A stretch of DNA of 36,968 bases from Spongospora subterranea (taxonomy: Eukaryota > Endomyxa > Phytomyxea > Plasmodiophorida > Plasmodiophoridae): contig OUQQ01000139.1 of NCBI GenBank assembly GCA_900404475.1, positions 1-36,968 of the forward strand, in the 5' to 3' direction. The translations under genes and the position numbers were made by a program. The number at the start of each line of letters is the position of its first letter. The stretch's first letter is position 1. Below, piece by piece: positions 8,778 through 19,094 of this stretch. The notes under the pieces were generated by a model. It ran no database searches, was not told where the DNA came from, and saw nothing but the letters and a program-made list of their open reading frames with translations.

Positions 8778-10420
8778 TTATGTTCGAGACACTAACTCAG
8801 AGGTGATGGCAACGAGTCTATCGCTGAATTCCGCATGAGTTGTAGCTAGAGCTGAAGGATCTTCCAGCCAAAGAATAACGAATGTGAAAACCGATGTGGA
8901 CAACGGTACAATCATTATTGACGTTGCTAAAGCGCCGATCAATAAACACCACAGTAAGGCGAGGACCGTTGTTGAAGTCTCATCGGCCGCTCCGTTTAGG
9001 AAATAGACACCGGCACCGGCACCTACTGATATAAACCCTCCAAGAATTGCCGAGAAAAAGGCCACCGAGTTTACAAAGTTATTGGAAACCGCCATGTTCA
9101 AGCCATTGGTAGTGATGACTTGCCAAGTATTTTGAGCCCCCTTGCAGAAAGTCTGACCCTGGAATAATGGTCAGAAATTGAACTCAAAATGATATTAGAA
9201 AAATTTACCCAAATGCCAACGTAGACGTAAGCGTAGTCAGTAATAAACCCGACTATGGCTTCAAGACATCCAAGAAGACAGTCCACGAAACAGTAAGCAA
9301 GACCATCGTTTTCTCGAACGGCTGAATTTTGCGCTTGCTCGAGAAGAAAACGAAGAGTTTTGATGATGGATATAATTAAAGAACCCAAACATGCAGATCC
9401 AAAGCTAGTTGTGCACGCGTTTTTGACGGATGAGGAAACGACGTTTTTCATGCTACTTTGGAAATACCAGGTTCCTGACATACCGACACATGATATGAAC
9501 AAAACAGAATAAATAACGGCGCTTGTCCAGCACATGCTGAATGCTAATGGGGCGATCATCCACAAAGTCCCAGTTCTGAAAATATTATAGAAACAGGTGA
9601 TATAAAAACCGCAGAATGCAAGCATCACAAGTTGTGCCATAATAGCCACAATTTGCACGGTTTCGTGTTTTTGTATGCAGGCGGCTGCCATCTCCAGAAG
9701 TACAGCGGTGAATCTCATCCCTAAATTACCATCAGAAAGCCTGCAAAGAACGTAATACATTTACTCACGATTACGAAACAAGGCATACATTGCAATGATG
9801 ACAAGACCAGAAACCAAAGGACCGATAGCATACAAGGGGTGCCCAAAAATAATCAAGGCGGCGCCATTTACGAAGAGAATCGACGCGGTACCAGCAGTAG
9901 ATACACCAATAATGCATTTGGAAACGAATGGGATGGTGAGAAAGCGAAGCCAGGCGATACCGAATACCATTCCGGTGATCGAAGTGGCAACAATACACAT
10001 TGCCGCAGACTTTGTCATTATCCATTCATTCCCTGAATTGATATCGGATCTCATTCCAGTTTTTTTCAACTCGATAGCAGCAAGAATAATTACAACTATA
10101 AGATGGGCAAAGAAAAGAAATGCCCATATTAGATCTTTGTATGTCTTGTCTTCAACGCGAGATTCGTTATGGATCACGGCATGGCCAAAATGCTGGGCCG
10201 AAGAAGGTGATACCGTCTGCACGTTAACACTGTCGGGAATTGCCGAGGATGGGATTAGGTCTGGGTTAGGTTGTAAATATGGATTCAAGGTCAGGTGAGA
10301 GTGGGCGTCGCCGGAATATTCGCCGCTGTTCAACCCATCAGGTGGGTGCTGTTGCGACGGAGGATAACCATTGTATCGCTGATTAACCGCTCTTGTTCCA
10401 TTTTGGGCACTATTATCCAT
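8778..10420 (-). CDS. choline-transporter-like protein (SLC44/CTL, Pns1 family), paralogue 2
   Basis: Exons 10420-9765, 9740-9209 and 9158-8778; introns 24 nt (9764-9741, phase 2) and 50 nt (9208-9159, phase 0). The product is 522 aa. Residues 1-110 are polar and Pro/Gln/Asn-rich; then KDLIWAFLFFAHLIVVIILA opens the membrane region. The central segments LEMAAACIQKHETVQIV, NVVSSSVKNACTTSFGSACL and YAYVYVGIWGQTFCKGAQNT align with paralogue 1 and with the family. The first intron is exceptionally short; read straight through, the frame hits a TAA at 9763-9761. Relative to paralogue 1, the spliced protein lacks about 10 residues after RNR, so an alternative is a nonsense mutation rather than an intron. 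A strong donor-like GGTAAGTA on this strand near 10627, with an acceptor near 10559, hints at a 5'-UTR intron. Confidence 0.8.
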
Positions 10421-10707
10421 TGTTTCACGATCAAGATAAACGATGATGAGTAGTGTAGAAACAGCAGTGGAAAAGTGATAATGACGGAGCCCTTGGAGAT
10501 GGCGCAACATTTGTCAGCGGCAAGGCGATACTGACGCAAGTCATCACGGACTGCGCGACTGTGAGGGAGTAGTAGGGGGATCCTCTGGCCCTGGCCTCTG
10601 GGTCTGCGATGCACTCTGGTACTTACCAAACCACGCAATTCCGGAATGACTCGATTCACTCACGATTTACAAACGGACGAACCCGCTTTCGCCTATACTG
10701 TCTAACC

Positions 10708-11236
10708 ATGAGCGAGCTACAGTTGTTTGTGCTACACCTGAATCGGCTTTTACTAGTGGCGACGTATGAAAACGGTGCACCAGTACGACCAAACCGCTTA
10801 CGTGAAATTGCAACCAATTTCTTTGAGAGATCATCGTCGTCAAACGGGGCGCAGCAGGATTGGCAGCCTGCGGCGGAACCGTGCGATCCAAACACAGAAC
10901 TGCAGAACTCAGAACCTATCGATCCTAAAACATCGCCAATGTTATGATGAATGGTGTGACAAGTCTTCGTCGTATAGTTCAAGAATCGTTGGTCTTGTGT
11001 CGACGTCGAATGCTAATGACGCAGTTCTGGTATTGGATACTTCTGCAAAACAATGATCGTACGCCTTAACGAGGTTGCCCGTGGACAGAGTTCGTCTTGT
11101 AGTACCCCAGTTTGCCATTGCTCAAAAATTTATGAGCGACGCAGCTCTCTCCGCGTTGTATCAATTGATTGCAAAACACACTTTTCGGGAGTACGGAGCC
11201 CCTTTTGTGGCGACCTGTGGACAGATAAGAAAATGA
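10708..11236 (+). CDS. unrecognised protein, two or three exons
   Basis: Exon 1 is 10708-10940, starting MSELQLFVLHLNRLLLVATY, with an acidic, Ser/Gln-rich linker. A 37-nt phase-2 intron (10941-10977) leads to SRIVGLVSTSNANDAVLVL. This frame meets a TGA at 11054-11056 and then remains open and convincingly protein-like to 11236 (VDRVRLVVPQFAIAQKF, LSALYQLIAKHTFREYGAPF). Either a 69-75-nt intron ending at CTTAACGAG (near 11079) removes the TGA, or the protein ends early. Alternating strands (IVGLV, AVLVLD, RVRLVVP) followed by a helix suggest an OB-fold-like domain, but this is only an impression. The gene is divergent from transporter paralogue 2. Confidence 0.5.
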
Positions 11237-12807
11237 CAATGTTTTATGAACAATCATTTGGGACCGACATTCAATGAGATTTCTATAACATGTTTGGGTT
11301 TGTGCATTTAAAAAAAGTGCGTGGGTTGGTACTCTAAAATCAATGCACAGTCCTACTAGGTACAGTCCTGATTCCTGAACTGTAGAAATTGTGCGGAATG
11401 AAATATCCGCAAAGTTTGCGGACCTATTTTCACTGTCAGCAGGCCAAGTATCGCAGCAATTTCAATTGAGGTCCTGGTCTTTTCATGGCTCTGTCATCGC
11501 CCAATTACAATTTGTTACACAATGATGGAGATTCTCGTTATAGAACAATTGAATAGAATTGAGGACCATGTCGGGTAATTTATATAAAACATCGAATCCA
11601 AATCGTTGCAGAGGCACGACCATATATAGCTTCTCGAAATGCATCAATAGAAGACACATTCACTTCAATAACACCTAATGACAAGCAGTAAATTGCCAAA
11701 AAAATTCTCTCTGCTCCTTCTCAACTTAAACCTTAGGGCTGCGCAGTGTATAACTTCTACAGTTGTTTATATGTTCAATACAGTGACGGCATAAATCGCT
11801 TTCCCGTCGACTGCAGTTGTGCGAGTCATCGCGCGACTGTGAAGAGTTTCCGTGTGGGTAGGATCTAATCGTGATCACTTTTGATCACTTTGCACTGTGT
11901 GAGTGTCAGATTCGACGGGGACTTGGGAGAAGCCCTCCAAATTGAATGAGTCGCGTTTTAGTCCTCTTTACAATGGACCTTTAAAAAAAAATCCTTCAAG
12001 GATTGCTTTGTGGTGAAAATAATTTAGTTGTAATAGGTCGCAAACCGTTTTGGTTCGCAAGCAGTTGTACCTTTTTCAGAAACACGAAAAACAGAACAAG
12101 AAATCGTCAACCAGTGATTACCGCCATCAACTAATGATTGATGACGGTTTTTCGGTAATATGGTAATATACGGAAGGGCAGGGCAGCACAATGATCAATG
12201 AAGTGCATCAACGTGGCATACAAACGACACTCAAAACGAAGTGTGTAATGTGGGCGGCAGCGATGTCGGAGCCTGTCAGCCTACCGGTTCTCCCAAGGCC
12301 CTAAACGACGCGCAGCCTTTGCATCAGTGGACGCATCCCAAATTAATAAAATCTGGATTATCCACGCGTGGAGAGAACTCACAAACAGCCTATCGAGTTT
12401 CGGCTGGACCGATCGCCGAACTTTCTTTTACAGTCACGTTGGCAGGCCAATGCCAATTAGTATCACAATGAATTAGTAAAATTACTGACTTTGCCGAAGG
12501 ACGACGATGGGCATTGCGAGGTTCGCAAGACCCCCCTTCCTGTCGGTTCCCCGACGGTTGTCGGGATGACCCTGCAAACACCTGTCCATCCTTCGGAAAA
12601 ATGTAGCTCAGCAAAACCACTCGAGGTGACCCACAATCAATAAATCTGATGGGGTAATTACTGTATATATGGTCATACTGCCCGGCCTCCGTAGAGTGTC
12701 TGGGTTCTGGTCATGAGAAGGAAGTGCGCACTATGGTGTCTCATTTCACCGTGTGCTGTGACCAAGGCGAATATCGATCTGGTCGCCCCTGATCATCAAG
12801 ATTCGTC
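11237..12807. other. 1.57-kb stretch without a supported protein gene
   Basis: No frame here has both length and plausible composition. The longest, 12241-12471 plus and 12620-12390 minus, overlap each other and lack neighbouring exons. Local features: GATCACTTTTGATCACTTT repeats near 11870, short A-runs, and a structured segment at 12494-12596 described separately. I searched for U1, U2, U4, U5, U6, 5S and tRNA box motifs and saw none. Confidence 0.4.
12494..12596 (+). ncRNA. candidate structured RNA (strand and class uncertain)
   Basis: Three perfect stems nest in about 100 nt. An outer stem pairs CCGAAGGA (12494-12501) with TCCTTCGG (12589-12596). Inside it are a 6-bp hairpin TTGCGA-GGT-TCGCAA (12514-12528) and a 6-bp hairpin CCCGAC-GGTT-GTCGGG (12550-12565). 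The region is in a long gene-free interval and more GC-rich than its flanks. It does not match RNase P/MRP, SRP, U3 or a tRNA by the motifs I know. It may be an unannotated ncRNA or chance folding. Confidence 0.3.
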
Positions 12808-13237
12808 ATGGTAGTAAATATATCCCAGTGGTTGACTGCAATGTAGAATATTCATAATTCATCGATCAGGATAAATTCAATCTTAATAGCCAGCTTGAAC
12901 ACCTGCAAATGAAGTATGTAGGTACCGGACATGCTGATCTAACCAAATAGTAAGTTTCCTTCACTCTAAGTAAAGAATATTAAATTTCTTTTAGTGAATG
13001 GGTTAATAATCAAAGACGTGATTCTTACGCATCGTACATGGGACATGCTCCAATTTTGGAATATTTCTCCATTGCTGAAAACGAATCCAAAGCTAGAATC
13101 AAATACAACATGTTTCAGGTATTAGATCGTTTTGTTATTGTAATACTGTTTCATATTTATTTGCTCTTATTCAGAGTATGACCGAACCTTGTGGTCCTTT
13201 ATACAAACCTATATTGCGAACAAAAAAAGAGATCTAA
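12808..13237 (+). CDS. SF3B5: splicing factor 3B subunit 5 (SF3b10)
   Basis: Four exons: 12808-12810, 12870-12949, 12995-13118 and 13175-13237 (introns 59, 45 and 56 nt). The 89-aa product contains NSQLEHLQMKYVGTGHADLT, RRDSYASYMGHAPILEYFSI and AENESKARIKYNMF, almost residue-for-residue the human SF3B5 signature, then SMTEPCGPL near the C-terminus. Human SF3B5 is 86 aa, so length agrees. SF3B5 is the small bridging subunit of the U2 snRNP SF3b complex that binds SF3B1/SF3B3 and helps recognise the branch site. The first exon is only the ATG, with intron 1 starting at the next base (GTAGTA); the conserved text requires this or a non-ATG start. The next gene starts about 54 bp downstream on the same strand. 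Confidence 0.93.
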
Positions 13238-13290
13238 CCTTTTTTTTGTTTGCTCATAATAAAGTTATTTATTATATTGCCATCCTCTGC

Positions 13291-14785
13291 ATGCACTTTT
13301 TTTGCTATCTCTTCAAGTTCCAGAGGCATGGCCAAGGTCTGAATTCATTGTTGCAAATATCCCTACTGAGGCCAGCTTCAAAACGGTTCCATTTTCAAAC
13401 CATTACATATCAATGCATAACTTCAGTTCCGATATTGCTTTCCGATAACTTTCGTGTAGAAAAATTGTTGGGGACTCGTTATGGTAAAGATTGTCTCTGC
13501 TTGTACCGGGTTAGGACTCTGAAATTTAACCAACTTTCGATTTATAAAAGAAATTGTTTCAGGGTTTCACTCACTGTTGATTGGAACCAGTTTATTATCC
13601 CAGCACTCTTATTATTTGCTTCTCATGTTGAATTTTCTGAACAAACTTGTTCGAGCAAGCGTAAGATCGGAGATTATTGATGTTGAGATCTCCCGGAGTG
13701 TAAGCCTGAAGATTGCCGATTGCCTCTTCACGTCCAAGCAGCCCACCCGTCCAGCCATTGGCAATGGTCAACCCCTGCCTTTGTGTGATCTTCTCGAAAA
13801 ATCGCGCCTTTCAATTGCATGAATGCCTTTCATCAGTATCGCGATTTTGCCCAGCTACTGCCATGTGTCATATATTGATTCACGTTATCTGGTCATCTTC
13901 AATAGATCAAATTCAGAAATCCTATAAAACAGTCGAACAGCGATTTCCTCAAATATCATTTTATAAGGAGGATTTTGAAAACACATTTTCTCGACATATT
14001 ACCAGAATTTTTGATCAGAATCCATCGGATTACGTACTGTTTATGGTCGATGATTCTATAATATATCGGCCCGTGGATTTGAGTTTAATCTGTAATATTC
14101 TCAAGCCTGGATCGCATTGCATATCGTATCATCTTCGGCTTAACCCTCTTATTGCACATTCCCATACAAAAGACATGGCTGTCCGATGCCCTCCACTACT
14201 TCATCGCAAATCTCATTACGAATATCTACCATTTTTAGGTGACTACTCGTGTCCTGATTTATCACGACGTCTTATTTATTTTAAATCTTAGGATCCACCG
14301 AATGGTCTTATAGGTTTGACGTTAGTGGCTGTTTCTATCAACGTCAAGTAATCGATCTGGTTGGTATGCTGTTGTTGTTTTTAAAAAAGTTCAAATCACG
14401 TTGTTCGATAGATTTTGAGCCATATGTCTGAATCTGACAAATCGCATCCAAATCTGTTTGAGTTGGCTGGGAACCGTGTTTTGGACAAACTCGAATTGGG
14501 TGAGGCGCTCTACAGCGCTTGCCCTCTATACCCATCATTATCGATCATTACTGTTAATAGGGTCCAAGATCAGTTCAAAGTCAGCTAATCTTTTTAGAAA
14601 ACAAAAAGCACAACGACTCAATGTTCATGTCATAGAATCGCGTGTATGAGGATGAATACGGCAGTGTCGAATGCTTGGATTCGTTATTCAGAAAAGGATA
14701 TACGATCAACATTGACCTATACGCGAAATCCGAATTTAACTCAGTCCATATCGGCGAGTTATTTTTACTCCATCCATCGGTATAA
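13291..14785 (+). CDS. GT-A-like glycosyltransferase (nucleotide-diphospho-sugar transferase fold)
   Basis: Six exons: 13291-13483, 13563-13699, 13755-14238, 14292-14359, 14412-14579, 14636-14785; introns 79, 55, 53, 52 and 56 nt, all in phase. The 399-aa protein has a GT-A core from about residue 115: CLCVIFSKNRAFQLHECLSS, where S-K-N-R-x-F-Q-L is a hallmark of one uncharacterised GT family, then YVLFMVDDSIIYRP with a VDD metal/nucleotide motif. STEWSYRFDVSGCFY and SHPNLFELAGNR follow, resembling the acceptor-side elements (HPN.xE). The end contains ITVNRVQDQFKNRVYEDEYG and GYTINIDLY. It probably transfers a sugar in the secretory pathway or to a surface glycan; donor and acceptor are unknown. 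The N-terminal 110 residues are ambiguous, because a second frame from 13320 to 13430 (with EFIVANIPTEASFKTV) is also good and could join through a 34-nt intron. Confidence 0.7.
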
Positions 14786-14908
14786 AAACGGTACGAATTC
14801 ATTTTGATGAAGCCTACGAACTACGCGCTCACTCCTGATATCAGAAACGACCAAAGACAAGTTATCTATCTTTCAATTTGCAACAAACAATAAAACGGTG
14901 ACCGACTA

Positions 14909-15388
14909 ATGCGGTATGCAGTCAATGACAATTTCCAACACGATTTTGGAAATTTTCTATTAGCACAGAAAGCAAGAAATACCGCTCCAGAATTACAGGC
15001 ATCAGCATCCCCTGTTTACCAACTGCCCAAAATTCGAAAACATAGCATACCGGTCAAACAAGTTTCGCAATTATCGTGGCGGATCTGGAATCCGCCACGA
15101 TAATGGTAGGTTGCGGTTTCTCGAACCCAACGCTGTACAGGTATTCCAGAGAGGCTTTTCTGGTTTTCATCTCACAGGGTGACCCTATCGAACTTCACTG
15201 CAGAACAACAACCGCTCTTCAGTCGCCCAGTTCACAGGGTGTACAGTAAAACACTGTACGGGACTACGGGTACAGTAGAGCCATCTCCCCGTTTCCCTGG
15301 AGTGATCAGTGGCACTGTCAACACAGTGCAAGCAATCATCAGGCAAGTCGGACACTGGGTTACCCCCAAAGGGGTCGTGGTATCGTAG
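14909..15388 (+). CDS. unrecognised 143-aa protein with a hairpin-bearing intron
   Basis: Exons 14909-15061 and 15110-15388 flank a 48-nt phase-0 intron (GTTTCG...GGTAG). The product starts MRYAVNDNFQHDFGNFLLAQ, passes a basic PKIRKHSIPVK segment, and after the splice reads GIPERLFWFSSHRVTLSNF and ISGTVNTVQAIIRQVGHWV. The intron is inferred because its removal drops a TAA and a TAG while keeping the same frame, and its length is typical here. It sits about 120 bp after the glycosyltransferase and 45 bp before the MoCF-domain gene, all on the same strand. No known domain is recognised. Confidence 0.5.
15070..15104. repeat. perfect 15-bp inverted repeat filling an intron
   Basis: ATTATCGTGGCGGAT (15070-15084) is followed by a 5-nt loop CTGGA and its exact reverse complement (15090-15104). 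The palindrome occupies 35 of the 48 bases of the inferred intron 15062-15109, leaving only the donor and acceptor outside the stem. Confidence 0.9.
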
Positions 15389-15434
15389 TTCCAGGACCTG
15401 GACCCAAATAGGAAACCTCTCGCATTCATAATAC

Positions 15435-16499
15435 ATGAAGACAATAAATACGATATGGCGACGGTTTATTTGTACGTTGGCTGCAGACTCATTCACGGAA
15501 TACCGAGCAGCCGCCGTCGTCATCGGTAAAACTTGACGTTTGCAAATTTTATCGTGAATTTGCACCCGGGAGATTGATATCCGGCTACGATAGGAAATGA
15601 AGTATTATCTGGCAAAACTAAAGATACCAATTCGAATTATCTGGCTCGGGTTTTGTTTGAAAACGGTGTTCGATTAACCCGAATTGAGACTATTCCGGAC
15701 TTAGCCGAAGATATTATTCAAACTGTTTCCAAACTTTCATCGTCCGTTGATTATGTCAGAAAGGTTCAGTTACAATACGTATCAGCATTCTTGACAAGTC
15801 AATCGATCAGGTATTTACCAGTGGTGGGATCGGTCCAACTCATGACGACATCACCGTTAGTACAGTGATGAAAATATGCACTGAGAGAATTTTGATATCT
15901 TTTCAGTATCAATCGATCTGTGACGCTTTTGGGCTGACTCTTCGAACCCATGAACCTACTCTCGCCGCCATTACTGTAGACTATACCTCAAAAGGTAAAA
16001 GACTCAACGCCGGTGAGCAATGCCGTTTCCACTCTAGATTTTTTCTGAGAGCTGTCAAGCAATTAGGCGCATGGCGCTACTGCCATATCCAGCTGACCGT
16101 ATCATAACAACCCCAGGGTTATGGGTCCCGACCGTTCAGTGTCGCAATGTATTTATCCTCCCTGGAATCCCGAGTCTTTTTCAAAAGATGGTGGATTCCG
16201 TTTTGAAATCCATTGATTGCGGATCAAAAAGGCTTCGTTTATCGCTAACAATCCTAGTTGGCGAATCTGAAATTGCCGATCGCCTTGCAAATGTGCAGAA
16301 ACAATTCCCGGAAGTACGATCTCGTTTCTAAACGTTTTGCACGTTCTGAACTGCTCAATTCCAGGTGGAGATCGGATCATACCCCAAGCTTAACCCTGAA
16401 ATGCCAGAAGTATGTTCTGTTCAATTGTGTTTCACGTCAACCGACCACTATGCTGCCAAGCGAGCGCTTGCCGCATTTCAGAAAACGCTGCAAACGTGA
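15435..16499 (+). CDS. MoCF/CinA-type molybdopterin-binding-domain protein (FAD-synthase N-domain-like)
   Basis: Six exons: 15435-15525, 15594-15754, 15811-15855, 15907-16012, 16060-16313, 16365-16499; introns 68, 56, 51, 47 and 51 nt. The 263-aa protein is a MoCF_biosynth domain: AAAVVIGNEVLSGKTKDTNS, FTSGGIGPTHDDITYQSICD (the GGIGPT.DD..Y loop that binds the phosphate/pterin side), RRMALLPYPADRI, NVFILPGIPSLFQKMV and VEIGSYPKLNPEM. These match the stand-alone or FAD-synthase-linked eukaryotic CinA-like domain; there is no C-terminal PAPS-reductase domain, so it is not a full FLAD1-type FAD synthase. The N-terminus MKTINTIWRRFICTLAAD is basic and hydrophobic, compatible with mitochondrial targeting. 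Role is probably nucleotide or cofactor phosphate chemistry; the exact reaction is unknown. Confidence 0.85.
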
Positions 16500-16556
16500 T
16501 TTCGATCTTCAATTTAAAAAAACTAGAAATATATATGTTATGAGTCAGGAATGGTC

Positions 16557-19059
16557 TTACAAGATCATATATTGATCGTATACGATAGATCGAACCTTGA
16601 AATATGTATCACACATAACTCCCTGTATGCTTACTTGTTGGTCATTAACTCTACAAATATTCACAAGACCATCTTCGCAAACAAGCATCCCATTGATGAA
16701 CTCTGCTCGAATGCTTGCTTTTGTTATAGCTTTTCTCAAAAGAGCCATTCGTGAGCCGCCAAGATATACGGCCGGCCTGTCAATTAAGGAAGAGTCGGTA
16801 ACTTCTTCTAGAACAGGATGACGAGACTCTTCACTTTGTACAATACGACCGTCAACGTATGCCACTTCGTAATCGTCGATCTTGACGAATTTCAACGATT
16901 TAACGAGTGAGTCCCGTAATTTGATACTGAAAACATTCGTCTCTGACGATATGACCGACGTTTGTTGATTATCGGGAGATACAACGGACGACAAATTCGA
17001 AATGTCGTTTTCGATAAATTTCGTTACGTTTTCTTTGGCGCTAAACGAACCATGAACAAGAATGATTTTTCTCGGCATCACACGCTTGATAACGTTTCTG
17101 ATCGAGTTTTGGTCCATACGCCCTTCGAAATCAACGAATACAACGCTGCAATTAACTTGAACAGCGATGCGTTCGGTTAGTGCTTTCGTCGGAATCGTCG
17201 GGGCTTGCGCGGCGTTGGAACCGGGGATTGCTGCGTCAAAATTACTGACCCCACTGGAGCTGAGGGCCATGTCGCCGATCGGATTCAAATCAGGAACTAC
17301 ATAATCGTTGAAATCAATCGTTTCTCCGTACATATCACTTGTATGAAGGATCTACATTGGTATCAGGTTCCGAAACAAAGAACCCACGCATGTCAAGCAC
17401 AGACCTCTTTCTGCCCAAACATGGGAAACGCAGCTGTCAATTTTAGACGACGTTTGAACATAGCTGTAACCGGTCCAGCGGAAAGATCTTCTAATTCGTC
17501 CTCCTCTTCTTCAGATTCGGATTCACTTTCTTCTTTCACAACCGAGGCTTCCTGTTCCTTCCTCTTTTCCTCAAACTCGCGAAGCTCCTCGCCCTCTAAT
17601 GGCTGACGGAACCTTCTGAGCACTTCAACTGTCGTCGGCTTCGGTGACTGCAACAACGACGTTGCCAAACAGGGGATGCGAGGAGCGCTCGTTAGTACAA
17701 CCTTAAACGCAAGTTAACGATACTTAAATAAAAAACAACCATCAAGAATCAAACCATGTTTTTCGGATCTGGTGCCCATCGGATAAACAGATCCTGAGCA
17801 AAACATGTCTCCATGAAGGATGACGTTGCTAAAACTAATACTGGCTGACGAAGAGCGTCAACATCTGCCAATGATTGGCAAATCTAATATGATGTAAACA
17901 AAGACGACATTGACAAACAATGAAGCGCATACAGAGAGATGCTTCAGGTCGAACGGGCTGTCACGAGCCTGGTCGAACTGCTTTTGACAGCTCTCGCTCA
18001 TCCACTCCAAATAAGTCTTTGCGAAATCGAGAGTACTGAAGGCGACATGGGAAAGGAAAGCGATAGAGTACTTCTGATCGAGCCGGGCGCTCAACCATCT
18101 GGAATGAAGATAGACCAGCAGCTCTAATACGCGACCAGCTGCATCCACAGGCATCAGACAATTACCGCCACGATCCAGACATTCTCGAACAGAATCAAAC
18201 AAGATTGCGTCACGTTGCTTCCTCGACGATACAGTTTTTTCCCCATTATAGGCATCGGTAATCAGTATTGATGGACGTGGACAAGCGATTTCAAGCACAG
18301 TTCCATCAAGGTGCCTAGAGACCCATTAGCTGAAAGACGCTCGAAAATGGAAACAGAAACTGACTGACCTCTCCCGCCTGTGATTGATATCAACTGCGTA
18401 CACAATTTGCTCTGATTCTTTGACAATACGCCACAGAGCACCACCAAGTGAATGTCCAGCCTGGAATGGTGTCACCGTAATTCCATCCCCACGACCCGTT
18501 AAACGGCATTCTTGTGAGTATGTCACACTTGTGATTTTATCGAATGCGCTATCGACGTCATCGACTGCAAAAATTATCAAAGCAAACAATAAAATCGGGC
18601 AGAACCGTACTTGAAAACAGGTCAAACTCCATCCGGGCGTTCAATCTTTGCCAAGCGTCATACCTAGTGGCGAATTCAATGACGCGATGAAAATTGACGA
18701 ATATGGCAGGAATTACATAAACATCCATCCCATTCTCCATACGGGTTGGGTGGCGAATATAGGGCAATCTAGACCCAATTGGCCAACTGCATAGGGCAAA
18801 GCACCGATATGGCTAATATCTGCATGAGAAACTAAAGACAAAATTGAATCCTGCTTCATAAAATTGAAGAGAATTCAGTACTTAGTATGGCGTCGACATC
18901 GTTAGCGACACGGCCGATCGCCTCAATATCTTTTTCGTTGAAATGATCGTTCCATCCACAATCAAGTAATATTCGACAATCGTCAATCTCCAGTAAATAG
19001 CATAAAGCGTCGGTATCACTAGCACCAAATAATGGCGTCAATTGAATTACATCGCCCAT
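16557..19059 (-). CDS. CPSF2: cleavage and polyadenylation specificity factor subunit 2 (CPSF100)
   Basis: Eight exons on the minus strand: 19059-18882, 18831-18717, 18663-18611, 18564-18369, 18314-17933, 17883-17755, 17701-17405, 17351-16557; introns 46-54 nt, all in phase. Product 714 aa (human 782). It is a metallo-beta-lactamase/beta-CASP protein: [95 protein letters not shown] and WAPDPKNM. As expected for CPSF2, the zinc motif HxHxDH is replaced by SHADISH, so it is the inactive partner of the endonuclease CPSF73 in mRNA 3'-end cleavage. Around residue 430 there is an acidic [13 protein letters not shown] loop and the basic [15 protein letters not shown] that precedes [17 protein letters not shown]. 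Confidence 0.93.
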
Positions 19060-19094
19060 AATCCAGATCTTTAACGGCCAACGATTATGGCGAC

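Noticed and set aside
12241..12471. 76-codon plus ORF in the 11.2-12.8-kb desert
   Set aside because: Overlaps a minus ORF of equal length; composition Ser/Gly/Gln-rich and domain-free; no adjoining exon.
15824..15840. 17-bp identity GTGGGATCGGTCCAACT shared with 35375-35391
   Set aside because: In the first place it encodes the conserved GGIGPT loop; in the second it is intergenic. Flanks do not match and one such chance pair in 37 kb is not very unlikely.
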